Of a stretch of DNA of 64,000 nucleotides, positions 21,301-33,300 are shown piece after piece (the stretch's first letter is position 1; each line of letters starts with the position of its first letter). The position numbers and the translations under genes were made by a program. The stretch lies in NCBI RefSeq assembly GCF_019112545.1, contig NW_025064880.1:2830490-2894489 (forward strand), in the 5' to 3' direction. Origin of the DNA: Guyanagaster necrorhizus. Lineage: Eukaryota > Basidiomycota > Agaricomycetes > Agaricales > Physalacriaceae. A model generated the notes under the pieces. It was not told where the DNA came from. It saw only the letters and a program-made list of their open reading frames with translations, and did not search any database.

Positions 21301-22439
21301 AGTTATAGAACTGGCATGGAGAAGGTCTCGACACTGCCAAAGCGACTTGTATTCTTCCGGGGTAGGACACTGAGTAGTTGTCTTTCTTCATCATGCTGAT
21401 CTGTGCCTGTAGACGGTGTATCCGAAGGTGAATTCAAGCGCGTTCTGGACTTGGGTAAGTTGCTGTGGTATCCCGCATCCATGTTAATGTGTCCTTGCTG
21501 ACGTCCGTCCACAGAACTTCCTCTGCTTCAAGGTACTGACTTTATCACCTTCATCGTGCCCATTCTGACTATTTTAGCTGCGTGCGTCGAGGCGAAAATG
21601 AACCCTCCTCCGAAAATCACGTTCATCATCGTCGGGAAGCGTCACCATATGAGGTTTGTTTGTTTTTCTTCCGATGATTTAGAATTAATTGCCAATGCTT
21701 CTTTCTCTCTCTCTCAGGTTCTTCCCAAAGAACGATAAGGACAAAGACTTCAAAAGTGGGAACCTTCTTCCGGGTACTGTTATCGACCAAGAAATCACGA
21801 ATCCCGTCGAGTTTGATTTCTACTTGCAAAGCCATGGGGGACTCCTTGGAACTAGCAAGAGTTCTCATTACAACGTATGTCAGCTTCTCAATTATATTTG
21901 TTGCTTGTCTAACTGCCTTGCTATATCTAGGTGGTTTATGATGTGGGTTGCTCGCTCGTCCTGACTTAGGCTGATACTGATCGTCATTTTTTTTTCTGAC
22001 AGGAATTTGGATTTACGTACGTCTTGTGTTTTAATGCAATCTACAACGGGCTGACACGCTTTACAGCCCGGATGCGCTTCAATTGCTCGCATATACTCTC
22101 TGTTTCACTTATGCCAGATCGACGCGCTCTGTGTCTATTCCCACGCCTGTGTATTGTACGTCTCTTTCTCTGGTTCCCCTTAGTCGCTTTGTTTATATAT
22201 AAGTATTTGGTAGATGCGCATATTGTTTGTAGCCGTGCCAAGACGCACTACGATCCTCAAGCTGCACCGTTGTCGGTCGTGACTGGGGGTTCGCAGACGC
22301 ACGAAGAGATGCTTGATAAACATCGCGGACAGTATCAGTCAGTGCACGATATTCAGTCGAAGCGGATGTATTTTATGGTGAGCGATGTAATTTGAAATTG
22401 GGTATTAGAGAGGCTGAAAATGTTTTTTTTTTGTAGTGA
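18316..22439 (+). CDS. Argonaute (QDE2-like) RNA-silencing endonuclease, apparently intact
   Basis: My splice model has about 26 exons totalling 2709 nt (902 aa), all phases consistent. The protein starts with an RGG-rich leader ([15 protein letters not shown], then [14 protein letters not shown], residues 1-48). The N domain includes [15 protein letters not shown] and VYHYD. L1 holds [23 protein letters not shown] (about 265-400) holds [20 protein letters not shown] and [16 protein letters not shown] (about 414-600) follows, then PIWI (about 600-902). The slicer tetrad is complete: D635 in GADVMHP, E674 in RQEMI, D712 in FFRDGVSE and H850 in YYAH. It therefore should bind small RNAs and cut complementary transcripts in the cytoplasm, as fungal quelling Argonautes do. 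Oddities are three micro-exons (20730-20745, 21931-21942, 22003-22016), a GC-AG intron at 20508-20559, and a final exon consisting of the stop codon alone (22437-22439). Three broken paralogues lie nearby. Confidence 0.9.
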
Positions 22440-22975
22440 TTACTCTCTCTATCGCCATCGCCGTTGTGTTGAATGTTATGTTGTGTAATGCTGCTGTCTA
22501 CGTCCCTCGTCTTTATGATTGCTGAAGTATCAAAGACTGTAATACTTGTGTTACTTTGTGTTTCAAATAACACGCAGTTTTATGATTTTTTTGTCTGACG
22601 TTTATGCATCTCATGCGAATGTTGTTTTAGGTCTATTGAGTGATCAGAGCTCTTCTCGTTTTTCATCTTGTCTTTGGGCTTGCTCAGGATTGGGACATTT
22701 GTTCAATGTTTGTTGAAAAAGGACGGAATCGGCGTCGCACATTGAGGGAATCCCAGGAAGATATTGGTATCGGCGGCCCCCATTTGTGAGAAGGCCCAGC
22801 CAGAGAAACCTGACGATGGTTATCGCGGTGTGGTGACGAGAAGGTCGTTCGTATCGATGGCCTTGAAGCTCAGCAGTGGAAGAGTTGATGGGCTTTGAGG
22901 AATATGCACCTGGGGATGGATCTAAGGATTAATGGGAGATAGACGACCATTGATTGCATGGTGAAGTTCTTAGAG
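22440..22975. other. Spacer between intact and partial Argonaute copies
   Basis: After the stop and probable 3' UTR of the intact gene no coding signal is seen. The break into copy D similarity occurs near 22976. Confidence 0.4.
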
Positions 22976-24247
22976 GGAGACAGTCCATCGCCCTCCTATT
23001 CTGCTGTGGTGGCAAACATTGATTCTGACAGTGTAGGATACGCATCGAGGACCACACTCCAGCTACCGCGGCAAGAAATGATCGAAGATCTGTGCACAGT
23101 GGCAAAGGTTGTTTGTTTCTTTACGCTTGATTGATACATGTGGCTTATTGGATGATAGGATCTTCTTGTGTCATGTGTGAATAACAGAAGTACCGTGGAG
23201 AAGGTCTCGATTCTGCCAAAGCGACTGATATTCTTCGGGAGTAGGATATTGAGTGGTTGCTGACCCTCACTTGTAGACGGCGTATCTGAAGGCGAAGTCA
23301 AGTGTGTTTTTGACTTGGGTAAGTTGCTGTTGTGTCTGCATTTCTGTTCGTTCTTGCTGACATCCTTCCTTCCGAAGGGTTTCCTATGCTTCAAGGTACT
23401 GACTTTATCACCTTCATCGCGTCTTCCCGTTCTGACTACCCTAGCTGCATGCATCGATACTGAACTAAATCCACCTCCAAAAATCACGTTCATCATTGTC
23501 GGGAAGCGCCATCATATGAGGTTCGCTTGTTTTTTCTTGTTCTAATTGAACGCCAATTGCTGATTTACTCTCCCAGATTTTTCCCAAAGAACGACAATGA
23601 CAAAGATAAAAGTGGTAACCTCCATGCTGGGACTGATCGATAACTAACCCGATCGAGTTCGACTTCTACCTACGGAGCCATGGAGGACTTCTCGGTACTA
23701 GCATTTTTCGATTATAGTCGTCCTTTGCCTAACTATTTCGTGGCATCTAGGTTGTCTATGATGTGCGTCGCTCGCTTGGTATAATCTGCACTGATATTTC
23801 CTCGTCGTTTGTGGCCAACAGGAATCCGGGTTTAGGTATGCCTTGCGTTTCTTAAATGCAGTACACCAGGCCCACATTCTCCAGCGCGGACGCAATACAG
23901 TCGTTAGCTTACACCTTTTGCTTCATTTACGCCAGATCAACACGTTCGGTGTCTATTCCTGCGCCTGTCTATTGTTCGTTCTTTCGGTTCTCTGCAGTGT
24001 CGTTCGCAAATGCATTTTGGCAGATGCCCATATTGCTTGTAGCCTGGCCAAGACACACTATGATCCCCCAAGGCGCACCCTCATCAGTTATATCGAGAGG
24101 TTCGCATACGCGAGAAGAAATGTTTAGTAAACATCGAGGACGGCATCAGCCGGCACATGATACTCAGTCACAGAGGATGTATTTCATGGTCAGTGGTGTT
24201 TTTCTTAAATAGGCTTCTAATAAGGCTGAGGATCTTTTTCGTAGTAA
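22976..24247 (+). pseudogene. Argonaute pseudogene, copy D (C-terminal half of PIWI)
   Basis: Similarity to the intact gene begins within the equivalent of exon 16, just after the first catalytic Asp (reads [20 protein letters not shown]). It then follows the same exon order: RQEMIEDLCTVAK, SILPKRLIFFG, DGVSEGEVKCVFDL-like, [17 protein letters not shown], then the THYDP region, and a last exon reduced to the stop (TAA at 24245-24247 after a TAG acceptor). The codon equivalent to D712 is split by an intron and becomes Asn, and the preceding Arg is Gly. A small deletion near 23630-23645 shifts the frame and brings in TAA. It lies in tandem about 0.5 kb downstream of the intact gene and lacks everything 5' of mid-PIWI. 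Confidence 0.85.
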
Positions 24248-25145
24248 TCCTCCACCGTTGCTATTGTATATTGTAATGTATTTGTGTTGCTGAAGTATCA
24301 AAGGCCTCTTAATTATCCAATACTTACTTTCCATGTTCTGTCTGGCACTGTCCTACTATTAAATTTCCAATGTGAAATCAAATTTTGCTTCCGTATTTGA
24401 TCAATCATCAGGATAATCATAAGAAGGAATAATTCATCTACTACTTGAGTGACGAAGCATTCCAACGAGATGATGAATGAAAACAGAGGAGGTAGAGCAG
24501 GAAGCTATCCCTGGACCCTGGAACGGTTGTCGGACCGGTGTTCCGCGCCGTAGGTAACTGATGTCAAATTTCTCAGAATGCTTCTGCGCTTCGACCCTCA
24601 CCATACATGTAAAACAGTAAGTTGTCGGTCGCCACACCTACTTTTGACTAGATTCGTACTAATTCTCACTTAGGTGTTATAATGGGAGCAATGGACACAG
24701 AGACTGTCTGCTAGTGGGTGCGTGCGTGTCGAGCTTATTCGCGAGTTGTTTTCTAATTGGACCGCGCGTAGACAGGAAAGCCCCCTTTTAACAAATTGTG
24801 GCTCGATGGCGATGTTCTGGTATTCATGTGCACCATTGCGGCTATTTTCAATGGCGTATAGGATGCGCAAACAGGCACCAGTGCAGAGTTTTTCGAAATT
24901 GATTCGGAGGCGACAGACTCGTCAATCTTGAACGCCATAATAACACGTGTGTGTATTCATCTTTTCTTTTGTGGATGGCTGCTCATTATGCCCCATGAAG
25001 GTCATGTCTCATCGCTTTCCAAAACACTGTACCAAGTAAATCTTAGAATTATTTCTCCACGACGAAATCTTGGGACATGAAAGACGCAAGTTGTATTATT
25101 TGTAACCTATATACTGATTCAATGTCCAAAATGCAACAGTGGTGT
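24248..25145. other. Intergenic, no gene seen
   Basis: Short ORFs only (for example 24722-24931 plus), without domains or splice support. Confidence 0.4.
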
Positions 25146-26429
25146 CTAGATAGTTGCAAACATACGATCGTAACTTAGGTATCGTCCGGAGACTGTCAAC
25201 AACCCACGCCTTTTAACTTGTTCAAAGAAAGCAGCATATTTAAACGTCAATCTGTCCAGCTTCCACTTGGCTGTCTCTACTCCTTCTCCACCCCACTCCT
25301 CCTGCGTTGTGCTGAACATGAGCTCAACCTTGCTCAATTCCATCTGCGATAGAACTGCATCGAGCTCTTTCCACTTGCCCGGACTCCCGGATATGCCAAC
25401 CAGGCCAGAATCCATCTTCAGTAGAACTCTATCGAGCTCTCTCCACTGGTACGGAGTCCAAGATATGCTAAGCAGGCCGTAGTCCAATTTGACCTCCTTT
25501 AAGCACCCCCCTTGAGCTTTTTGTAGCAGGTGTATGAGCCAATCTGTTAGCTCATCGTAGTATTTGCATGCATCCGCCGGATGCCAGAGCCGGGGGGGGA
25601 TCATAGACAAATGAAGCCTGGTAACATTTTGGATATGCAGAATGGGTCGGTTTGTCAGGAAGGCTCCTACTAGAAATAACTCATCCAGGTGTGTGTAAGG
25701 AATCACATCGTATTGTGGGATGTTCTGCACCGGGGGGTAAATTGGGTAGGTAAGCCGTCGAATACGAGGTGGGATGGAAAGGAGCGGGAGGAGGTACTTG
25801 GTGGTATTCTTGTCCAATTCGCTGCAGATATTGGTAATCACTAATTCCTCAAGGTCAAGAGAAACTTCAGACGATGAGGATGTCTCTTCAACAATGTCTA
25901 CGTGGTGTAGTGCTAGCTTGTTTAATTTGTGGAAGCCGCCGAGGAAGGTGCCAAGGTTCGTCACCGAACAGTATTTCATTTTCAATTCCTTGACTTGAGG
26001 CCCGATGATATTAATGCCGACTAGTTTCACCCGGACAAGATGCAAGGATGTCAAATTCTTCATCATTGCAAAGACGATAGGCAGCTGTGGTTCAGAGGCG
26101 ACCCATGTACTAGAGGGGGGATTGGACCAGTCGAGATTTTCGCTCAAGGTAAGAGTCCTTACAAGTGGCGCCACATTTTGGCACTTCCTTGAGAAAATTT
26201 CGCAGCGATTGAACAACCGATTTGGGAGGAAATCGAAGTGTATGGTGTGGAATCGGTGATAGCGGCTGCGGTGGAGAAGTTGGCGAGAGGACAATGCACA
26301 AGCTGTGAGAGAGGGAACATCATCGGAAAGAATGTCAACTATTAGATCCATGAGTTCTGGCGGTAATCTAGGTGTCGAAACTGCATGTTGCAGGATAGGT
26401 TGCAAGGTAATCATGGTAGTCATGGACAA
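25146..26429 (-). CDS. F-box domain protein with variable C-terminus
   Basis: A single uninterrupted 427-aa ORF. Residues about 20-62 form an F-box: RLPPELMDLIVDILSDDVPS followed by LTACALSSRQLLHRSRYHRF. The F-box recruits the protein to Skp1-Cullin ubiquitin ligases. The remainder has spaced Leu-rich segments (for example LVRTLTLSENLDW, LTSLHLVRVKLVGINIIGPQ, HKLNKLALHHVDI, LDLEELVITNIC), which suggests a degenerate leucine-rich-repeat-like substrate region as in the large agaricomycete F-box families. Near residues 305-375 a segment with GLLSISWTPYQWRELDRVLL is repeated as GLVGISGSPGKWKELDAVLS, an internal duplication. There is no intron. The substrate is unknown. Confidence 0.85.
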   Translation of the reverse strand: MSMTTMITLQPILQHAVSTPRLPPELMDLIVDILSDDVPSLTACALSSRQLLHRSRYHRFHTIHFDFLPNRLFNRCEIFSRKCQNVAPLVRTLTLSENLDWSNPPSSTWVASEPQLPIVFAMMKNLTSLHLVRVKLVGINIIGPQVKELKMKYCSVTNLGTFLGGFHKLNKLALHHVDIVEETSSSSEVSLDLEELVITNICSELDKNTTKYLLPLLSIPPRIRRLTYPIYPPVQNIPQYDVIPYTHLDELFLVGAFLTNRPILHIQNVTRLHLSMIPPRLWHPADACKYYDELTDWLIHLLQKAQGGCLKEVKLDYGLLSISWTPYQWRELDRVLLKMDSGLVGISGSPGKWKELDAVLSQMELSKVELMFSTTQEEWGGEGVETAKWKLDRLTFKYAAFFEQVKRRGLLTVSGRYLSYDRMFATI

Positions 26430-27892
26430 AGTTCGGGGCAGGCAGGGGCTTTGAGGTCCATCTTTATAAATACCGTGACCGTGACTTATGAGACAAAAGT
26501 TTCATGTTATTAAGTGCGTTCCAGACATCTGAAAGTTTGACATTTGATTGATCAAAATTCAAAACATTCATGTCCACTCTGGTATACATTGGTAATAGTA
26601 GTAGCACATTTCACATCTATTGAACCTCACAAGAAGGTATTGGAACACCTTGTAGTCAATGGTAGGTGAATGGATGGATTGATTCATCTATCTGTGGAAA
26701 GGGCACTCTATGTCTATGCTGCCCCTAAACAGACACATGCTACAATCTGAATCTTTCTCCACCTTCTCCTATCTATGCTCCCATGTACCCCCCTACTGCA
26801 AGATGACACCCCTACTGCATGGTGACACTCCAGTGCCTCTCTGCCACCCAATGGACCCTCTTTCTTGATGTGCTGAGCAACTGTACTAGGTAGAAAGTCA
26901 AATATGTTTATTGTTTCTACTGGGTTAGTTGCTTTGTGCTATAGTAAGAGATAATAAGCAAGTAATTACCTGATGAGAGAATGATTCCCTCCAAGGGCAT
27001 CATCTCAGTATCTAGTAGAAGCCAGAGTACTAGTGAACCTTGTGATTTAGCAGGTGAGGTTTCCAGGTTCAGGGGGCCCATATGACTGGCATGCTGACAA
27101 GGGCTGAGCAGAGTCTGGTCAATTGATCAGGCTAGCTGCAAATGAGCTCATACCTGACAGGAGATAAGTTTAGCCTACTGGGCCAGGCCAGCAAGCCTAT
27201 TAGTCAGTAGGTCACTGTGTTAGTCAGACACTGACATCCAGAAAGTATAAATATCAATCTGTAGATAGAAAAGAGCAGGTTTCTGAACCCTCTCCTCTCC
27301 AAAAAAAACACTATCAGGCAAATAGTATGAGTTGTGTTTAGTTAAGAGCTTTGAGTTGTAGACTCAACCTGAATAGCATTGTGGTGACCAGGTCACTTTG
27401 TTTTGTGCAAGAACCTCCAGAAAGGAACTAAAAGTTATATCAGACAGTCAGAACAGATCTGAGACCATTCAGAACAGCCAGTTTTGTGTAAAAATCACAA
27501 CCAGGCACATCATATCAGTTCAGAACCTGCACCAAGCAGACTATTTGAGATAAGTTTTGTTGTGTTCAGTAACACAGACAACTTTGTCCATATAAACTGC
27601 AGTATACATCTTTAAATTACATTCTATTGCACTCATCAATGTTACATTTCTCTACATACTTAGAATCCTGGTATTACTATTCCTCTCTCAAACTGCATTG
27701 TGATTTGGTGTTAGTGATTTAGTCATATGTATCCTGCACATTGTTAATTCATTTAGTGTCACTTCTCAGCATTTCACCTTCCTCTCCTTTCAACCCACCT
27801 CCACTTTTCTCCTCTAGCACAATATCCTCATCATCCTTCCTGCCAACCCAATCCTCATCTTCTGCCTATATGCTGAACTCATTGGCTTTCTT
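26430..27892. other. Repeat-rich, CpG-poor flank, possible LTR of Gypsy-3
   Basis: Beyond the F-box promoter, CpG drops from about 26.5 kb. The stretch holds a 180-bp block shared with 51545-51715 and, near 27247, a TATA-like AGTATAAATATC. No ORF in it is protein-like. Its position, just past the 3' end of a minus-strand integrase, suits a decayed 3' LTR, but I could not define its ends. Confidence 0.35.
26610..26790. repeat. Diverged direct repeat, left unit (candidate Gypsy-3 LTR part)
   Basis: Shares with 51545-51715, in the same orientation, landmarks such as CTTGTAGT-AATGGTAGGTGAA, GGGCACTCT-T-TCTATGCTGC, and ACAGACACATGCTA. The two units bracket the gypsy gag-pol pieces, as LTRs would. 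Confidence 0.5.
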
Positions 27893-29099
27893 TCATGTGC
27901 TATTTTCTGATGGGAGTACTATCTTCCTGCTCTCTGACCTTGCTTTCTGATCCTTCTCATACTGCTTAAATGAAGATCCCACTGATGAAACAAACCTCTG
28001 GAGCCTCCTCACATGAAACCTCTCCTTGAGAGATACACCAGCCACCATTGCCACTGTGTGGGAGTTTAGTGTGCATTCTGTTATTCTCAATGCATCTGAC
28101 CACTATGATAAGAGCTTCTTCTTTGTTTGCATTATTTTGTCTAACCACATGTTGAACACCTTATGAGCTCTCTCTCCTCAAACACCACCTGCCTGGATTT
28201 TGAGCTGATAACCCTCTTATCAAATATTTGCTTTCATTTCTCCTCATGACTGACTGCTTGAGCATATCCAACAAGTCACTGCTGTCTGGAATATGCTATC
28301 TGCACCTCAATATTGTCTCTCATTGGCTTAACCACCACAGCAGCCAATTCAGAAGGTTTTGAGTTGATGATTGTGCCAAAAAAGAGCTTGTTTAGCATGT
28401 GATTGAGATGCTGAAGTATGCACATATTCAGTATGTAGATCACTCTGTCAAAGTAGTCTGGCCAGTGGTATGGTAAATCTTCTCAGACTTTGATCTCATT
28501 CCAGCCCTCCTCTTCTAAGTCCAGTGTATAAAGGTGAGCCAGAATAGCCAGAAGGATTCTATTTGTTCCTTCAATGAGTATTGACCTAAGACAAATAAGC
28601 AGCAATAATATGAGACTTGCAGCCAAAGTCTGTGCACATTTTATGAACCTCTTTATTGTCAAATGGAGGGCCACCATCTGATATGAATGTATCTTATAGT
28701 GAGTATGATGTGAACATAAGGTGAAGAGCAGACTTTGTGGTCTTTGCTGATCCATGAGTCTCATACTTGAAACCAAAAACTCACTGATTGTGCAGGTCCA
28801 GGTATCAATCTCATGAAATCCACCTTTTCCTTTTGACATAGCCAAGTAGTCACCTACTAGCAGTTTGAAAGGATGTCACCATGTGATTGATTCTAATAAG
28901 GAGTGAAGGTGAGTCCTGCTGAATGCCTTGCATTATCTGCATTCAAGGTGACCTCATTGATGATCTGGTCCAATCCTGGACAATGATACTTGTCCATCAG
29001 TGCCACCTTCATTGCATTGCATCTCTGATATATCTCTGAATGTGGTGATATGCAGGCTACATGTCCAGCTCTATAATTTGCAAATTCTGCATAACACAC
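27893..29099 (-). pseudogene. Gypsy-3 integrase remnant
   Basis: Minus-strand fragments resemble a Ty3/gypsy integrase family widespread in agaricomycetes. 28893-29099 carries an H2C2-adjacent segment (CNAMKVALMDKYHCPGLDQI). 28483-28845 carries GKGGFHEIDTWT and the late-core IEGTNRILLAILAHLYTLDL, with decayed frames between. 27893-28090 holds FHVRRLQRF, like the C-terminal ARRLRRF motif of that family. Frames are broken and CpG is nearly absent. The matching RT/RNase H lies on the other side of the nested elements, at 47221-48059. Confidence 0.6.
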
Positions 29100-29808
29100 T
29101 AGAATATGCTAGTAACTGAGGATCATTAGCCAGTAGAGGACTATGGCTGAGGCTCTGAGCTGATAGTCATGCTAGTCACCAATACTAAGTCCAAATTGAA
29201 CTTTGTAAAAATAACATGGCCTAAGGATAAAAATCCTAAGTCAGGTTTGAACTTAGAAAAGTTTGGCACCACACCTTGGAAAATACTAAGTCCAAGTTGG
29301 ACTTAGAAATAGTACCTCAAATGGGGCCAATTCTACATGCTACTAAGACAAGTATATTCTAAGACAGCTAGAGGTATAATACCATAGCCAGTTGTGGAGT
29401 ATTGAGTAGAGATAGCATCATCCAGGAGCAGTAAGAAGAGAGACCCAATGATCTGTGGCTAGCACTGTGAGTTTTGACTCAAATTCCTAAAGTCTGAATT
29501 TTCTAGATATCAGGTGATCTAAGAGACTTAGAATTGAGAGGGATAGAGTGGATAGGACCAGTTGACTGGGCCTAATCAATTGAGCTACTAAGAATAACTC
29601 AGAGGATTAAAACTTTGGGTAGACAGAAAGGAGTTAGGTACTCACAGGCACTGTAGGCTTAAAATAAAGCTGTGCAGTGGCCAGACAGGTCTGGGCAAGC
29701 CTAGAGGAGTCCAGAAGCACTGTCATTCTGGAATAATGGCATGATTCCACTTTAAACAGGAGAAATACTAGTTTGAATGCTTTATTTATAGATTCTGTAC
29801 CTGTTGTT
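29100..29808. mobile_element. Unclassified element X, left part
   Basis: No coding potential. It shares repeated CTAAGTCC/GGACTTAG-type motifs (29170-29320) with 46598-47220, on the far side of Gypsy-1. Removing Gypsy-1 joins the two parts at the TTGTT target site, so X was one sequence of about 1.3 kb lying inside Gypsy-3. Its class is unknown (a solo LTR or non-autonomous element is possible). Confidence 0.4.
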
Positions 29809-30325
29809 TGTTAAGCCCAAATCCCACATGACTATCAACATGTGATAAACAGTTTGATACCTCGCACTTTGGGTATGTCTGACTGAGTTCACAAAAGTTA
29901 ATAGCAGTAGTGAGTCAAAGCTCAAGTAGTAAGAGCTCGAGAGTAGTTTGGTGAAGAATAAACTTTAGTTCGAGACTGGGTATTTACAGCAAGAACTAGG
30001 CTACTTAAATACTATTCTGTTATCTGGCTATTAATATCCATTCACAAAAGATATTGTCTGCTGTAGAGCTGTTACCCCTGCTGTTGCCAGGTTCTCCACA
30101 AAAGCTGTTGTCTTGCTGTTGTGTTCGTTATCTTAGCAGTGCAAGGTGAGACAAAAGGAGCATTGTCTCTCCTTCACAGCACACAGCAATGTGAAAGGAG
30201 AGTGACCAACTGGGTTGCTGAGCTAAGCATTCCCACAGTCCTAAGCACTGGCCTAAGCACTCTGACTAAGCAAGATAGGGGTTATTTCCAAGGAAAAGGA
30301 AAAGAAAATAGGAAAAATCGTAATA
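29809..30325 (-). repeat. Gypsy-1 3' LTR
   Basis: 517 bp. Begins TGTTAAGCCC and ends CGTAATA, with the polypurine complement TTACCCCCTCC immediately inside. It differs from the other LTR mostly at CpG-derived sites (for example CGCACTTTGG here, CACACTTTGG there). Confidence 0.85.
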
Positions 30326-33300
30326 TTACCCCCTCCTTAAGACCATCATCCTGATGGTTAAGTTAGGGAAGTCCTCCTCACCCTTCAGGAGGTGGCTGAT
30401 CTGCTGGACCTCTCGGCGCTTCCTGGACAGGCTTCAAATGAGTCGAAGGTGTTATACATTGCTCTTCGCTGTATGTCCCCACTATTTGTGGCTCGTCCAT
30501 CACAGGGCCATCTTCATTGTCCTCTTTAACATGTCCTCTGCTGTCGGCAGGTCAGTTGATGTATATCTGACTAGATATCATCTCCCTTCCATTTGTCGCT
30601 GCATTTGTTTTTGTAGATATAATGTTGAACATGACCCCCTTCATATCCAATTTGTTGATTCTGTGTTTGTAGTCCTGGATTGCATCGTCGGCATTCATGT
30701 ATTTTTTGTTGACCCATTGGTTTGATTCTGGTCCGTATCCTTTCCAGCTGACAAGATAGTCAACAGTTGTTTTCATGCCTCTGCCTCATGCTTTAATCTT
30801 GTGGGTTTTATGGCCAAGCACCTCATCGATTTCATAGTGTTCTTCATTGTCGATGAGGTCTGGTGGTGGCAGAGGTGGCTTGTCTTGGTTTGGAAAGGCT
30901 GGTGCCATGTATGGTGTTAATACTGTTTTGTTAAAAACATTATGAATTTTCCATGTGATGGGGATCTGCAACCTGTATGCTGAGTTTCCAATTTTGCATA
31001 TGACTTTGAATGGTCCTGTTTGTTTGTCTGCAAGTTTGCATTTTGGCCTTGATAGGTGAAGGTTTGTGGTATCCAGCCAGACCTTGTTGTTGGCTGAATA
31101 TTCATATGCTGCCCATTGGTGCTTGTCATACTGCTTCTTCATCATTGAAGCAGCCTTTTCAAGGGCCATCTTTGTTTCTTTGTGGATCTTTGCCATTGTT
31201 GTTGCAAAGTCCTTTGATGCTGGTGTTGTTGTGTGAATCTGCCCTATTTGTGCAACTAGTGGGTTCTATCTGTAGTTCACAAAGAATGGTGTTTTACCTG
31301 TTGCAGAGTGAATTCTGTTGTTGTGTTGGAATGCTGCTAATGCTAGCCATTCCATCCAATCATCTTGTCGATAACTGATGAAAAGTTGTAAGTACTTTTC
31401 AATTTCCTGGTTGGCCCATTCCGTTTGGCTGTCGGTCTGTGAATGATATGCTGTTGAGGCATTCCTCTTGATGTTGAGGAGTCAGTACAAATCGTCCAAG
31501 AATTTGGAGACGAATTGTGGTCCTCTGTCTGAAATCACTATCTGAGGCATGCCATACTTCATATAAACCTCATCTCATAGTATCTTTGCCCATCCCTCAG
31601 ATGTTAATTCTGTGGAACAGGTGATCGGAATGATTGCCTTTGAGAAGTGATCGACTATGATGATCATAGCATCATAGCTGCCACTTTCAGAAAGTCCCAT
31701 TATCATATCCACTGAAATGTGGGTCCATGGTGCTGAAGGAACCTCATTTGGGTGCAGTGGGGTGGCTCTGGGTTGTGTTGAAGTCTTGCCTTGTTGGCAA
31801 ACCTCATAAGCTTTGACATATCAGGTGATATTATAGTCCATCTTTGGCCACCAATACTCCCTCAAGACCAATTCCTTCGTTTTGGTGATCCTGGGGTGCC
31901 CGGTGGTCACATGATCATGACATATGGCGATGATGTCACCCTGCAGTCATTGATCCCTTGGGATGTAGATCTGTTCATCATAACAGATCAATCCCCCTTC
32001 TTTCTTCAGCCCACACTTGTGGTTGAGTGATAGGGCGATTCTTTGATCCCACTTGTTGGGATCCCGAGTGGTGCTCTTGATGCATTTGTGCATCTCTTCT
32101 TCTGTCGGCATTATCATTGCCCGGAAGTGTTCCGGTCATAGCAATATGACCTCCTTGTTATCGTCTCCTCCTTGGTTATGATCCACCCTGTGGCTGAGGA
32201 AGTCGGCCTTCTTGTTTGCTGCTCCAGCCTTGTGGTGTAGCATATACTCATATTCCGATAGTTCTGTGACCCATCTGGCTTGTCTGCGGTTAAGCTTTTG
32301 GAGTTGTCGGAAGTATTGGAGATTCTGATAATCTGTTCAGATCTCGAAAGTTTGATTGGCTCCAATGAGATAATGCTGCCATTCGGAAAGGGCAAGCATT
32401 ATGGTGAGGAGTTCCTTATCGTAGATTTTATAGTTGCGTTCCGTCACAGTGAGTGCTTTTGACATAAAGGTGACTGGTCACCACTTGCCATCTTGTTCCT
32501 GCGATAATACGGCTTCGATTGCTCCTTTGCTGGAATCGGCCTCTATATGGAACCTTCCTTCCTGGCTTGGGATTGTGAGAATAACATCCTCAGCCAGTCA
32601 GCGTTTAAGGTCATTAAATGCTTCCCATTGGAAAATTCCCCCAGTCCATGGGGAATTTCCGGTTAATTGCATCATTGGTCAGACTATTTTGCTGTAGTTC
32701 CAGATGAACTGTCGGTAGAAATTGGTGAATCCTAAAAAGGATTGCAATTCCTTTTTCTTGGTTGGTTCTGGCCATTCAGTTACTCCCGCTATTTTGATGG
32801 GATCCATCCAAATGCTCCCTTCGCTAATAATGACTTCGAGGTATTCTGTTTCCAAGACCTTGAATTCACATTTTTCAGCTTTCAGAAAAAGTCGATGTTT
32901 CCTCATCAAGGATAGTACTTGTCGTACTATCCTTTGATGTTCCTCCTTGGTTTTGGTCATAATGAGGATATCATCCAAGTAGATCGTCACCTTCCCTGTG
33001 GCAATGAGATTGTTGAAGATGTCATTCATCATCCACTGGAAGGTGGCTGGTGAATTGGTGAGTCCAAAGAACATCACTGTTGGTTCAAATAGACTACAAT
33101 TGGTCTGAAAGGCAGCCTTCCATTCATCACCTTCTTTGATGCGTACATTATTATACCCTCATCGGACATTCAATTTGGTATAATATTTGGCACCTCGAAG
33201 TTTGTCCATTAATTCTGCGATTAAAGGAAGTGGATAACAGTTCTTGATGGTCATTTCATTTAGCTTTCGATAGTCCTGTACTGGTCGAAGCTTCCCATCC

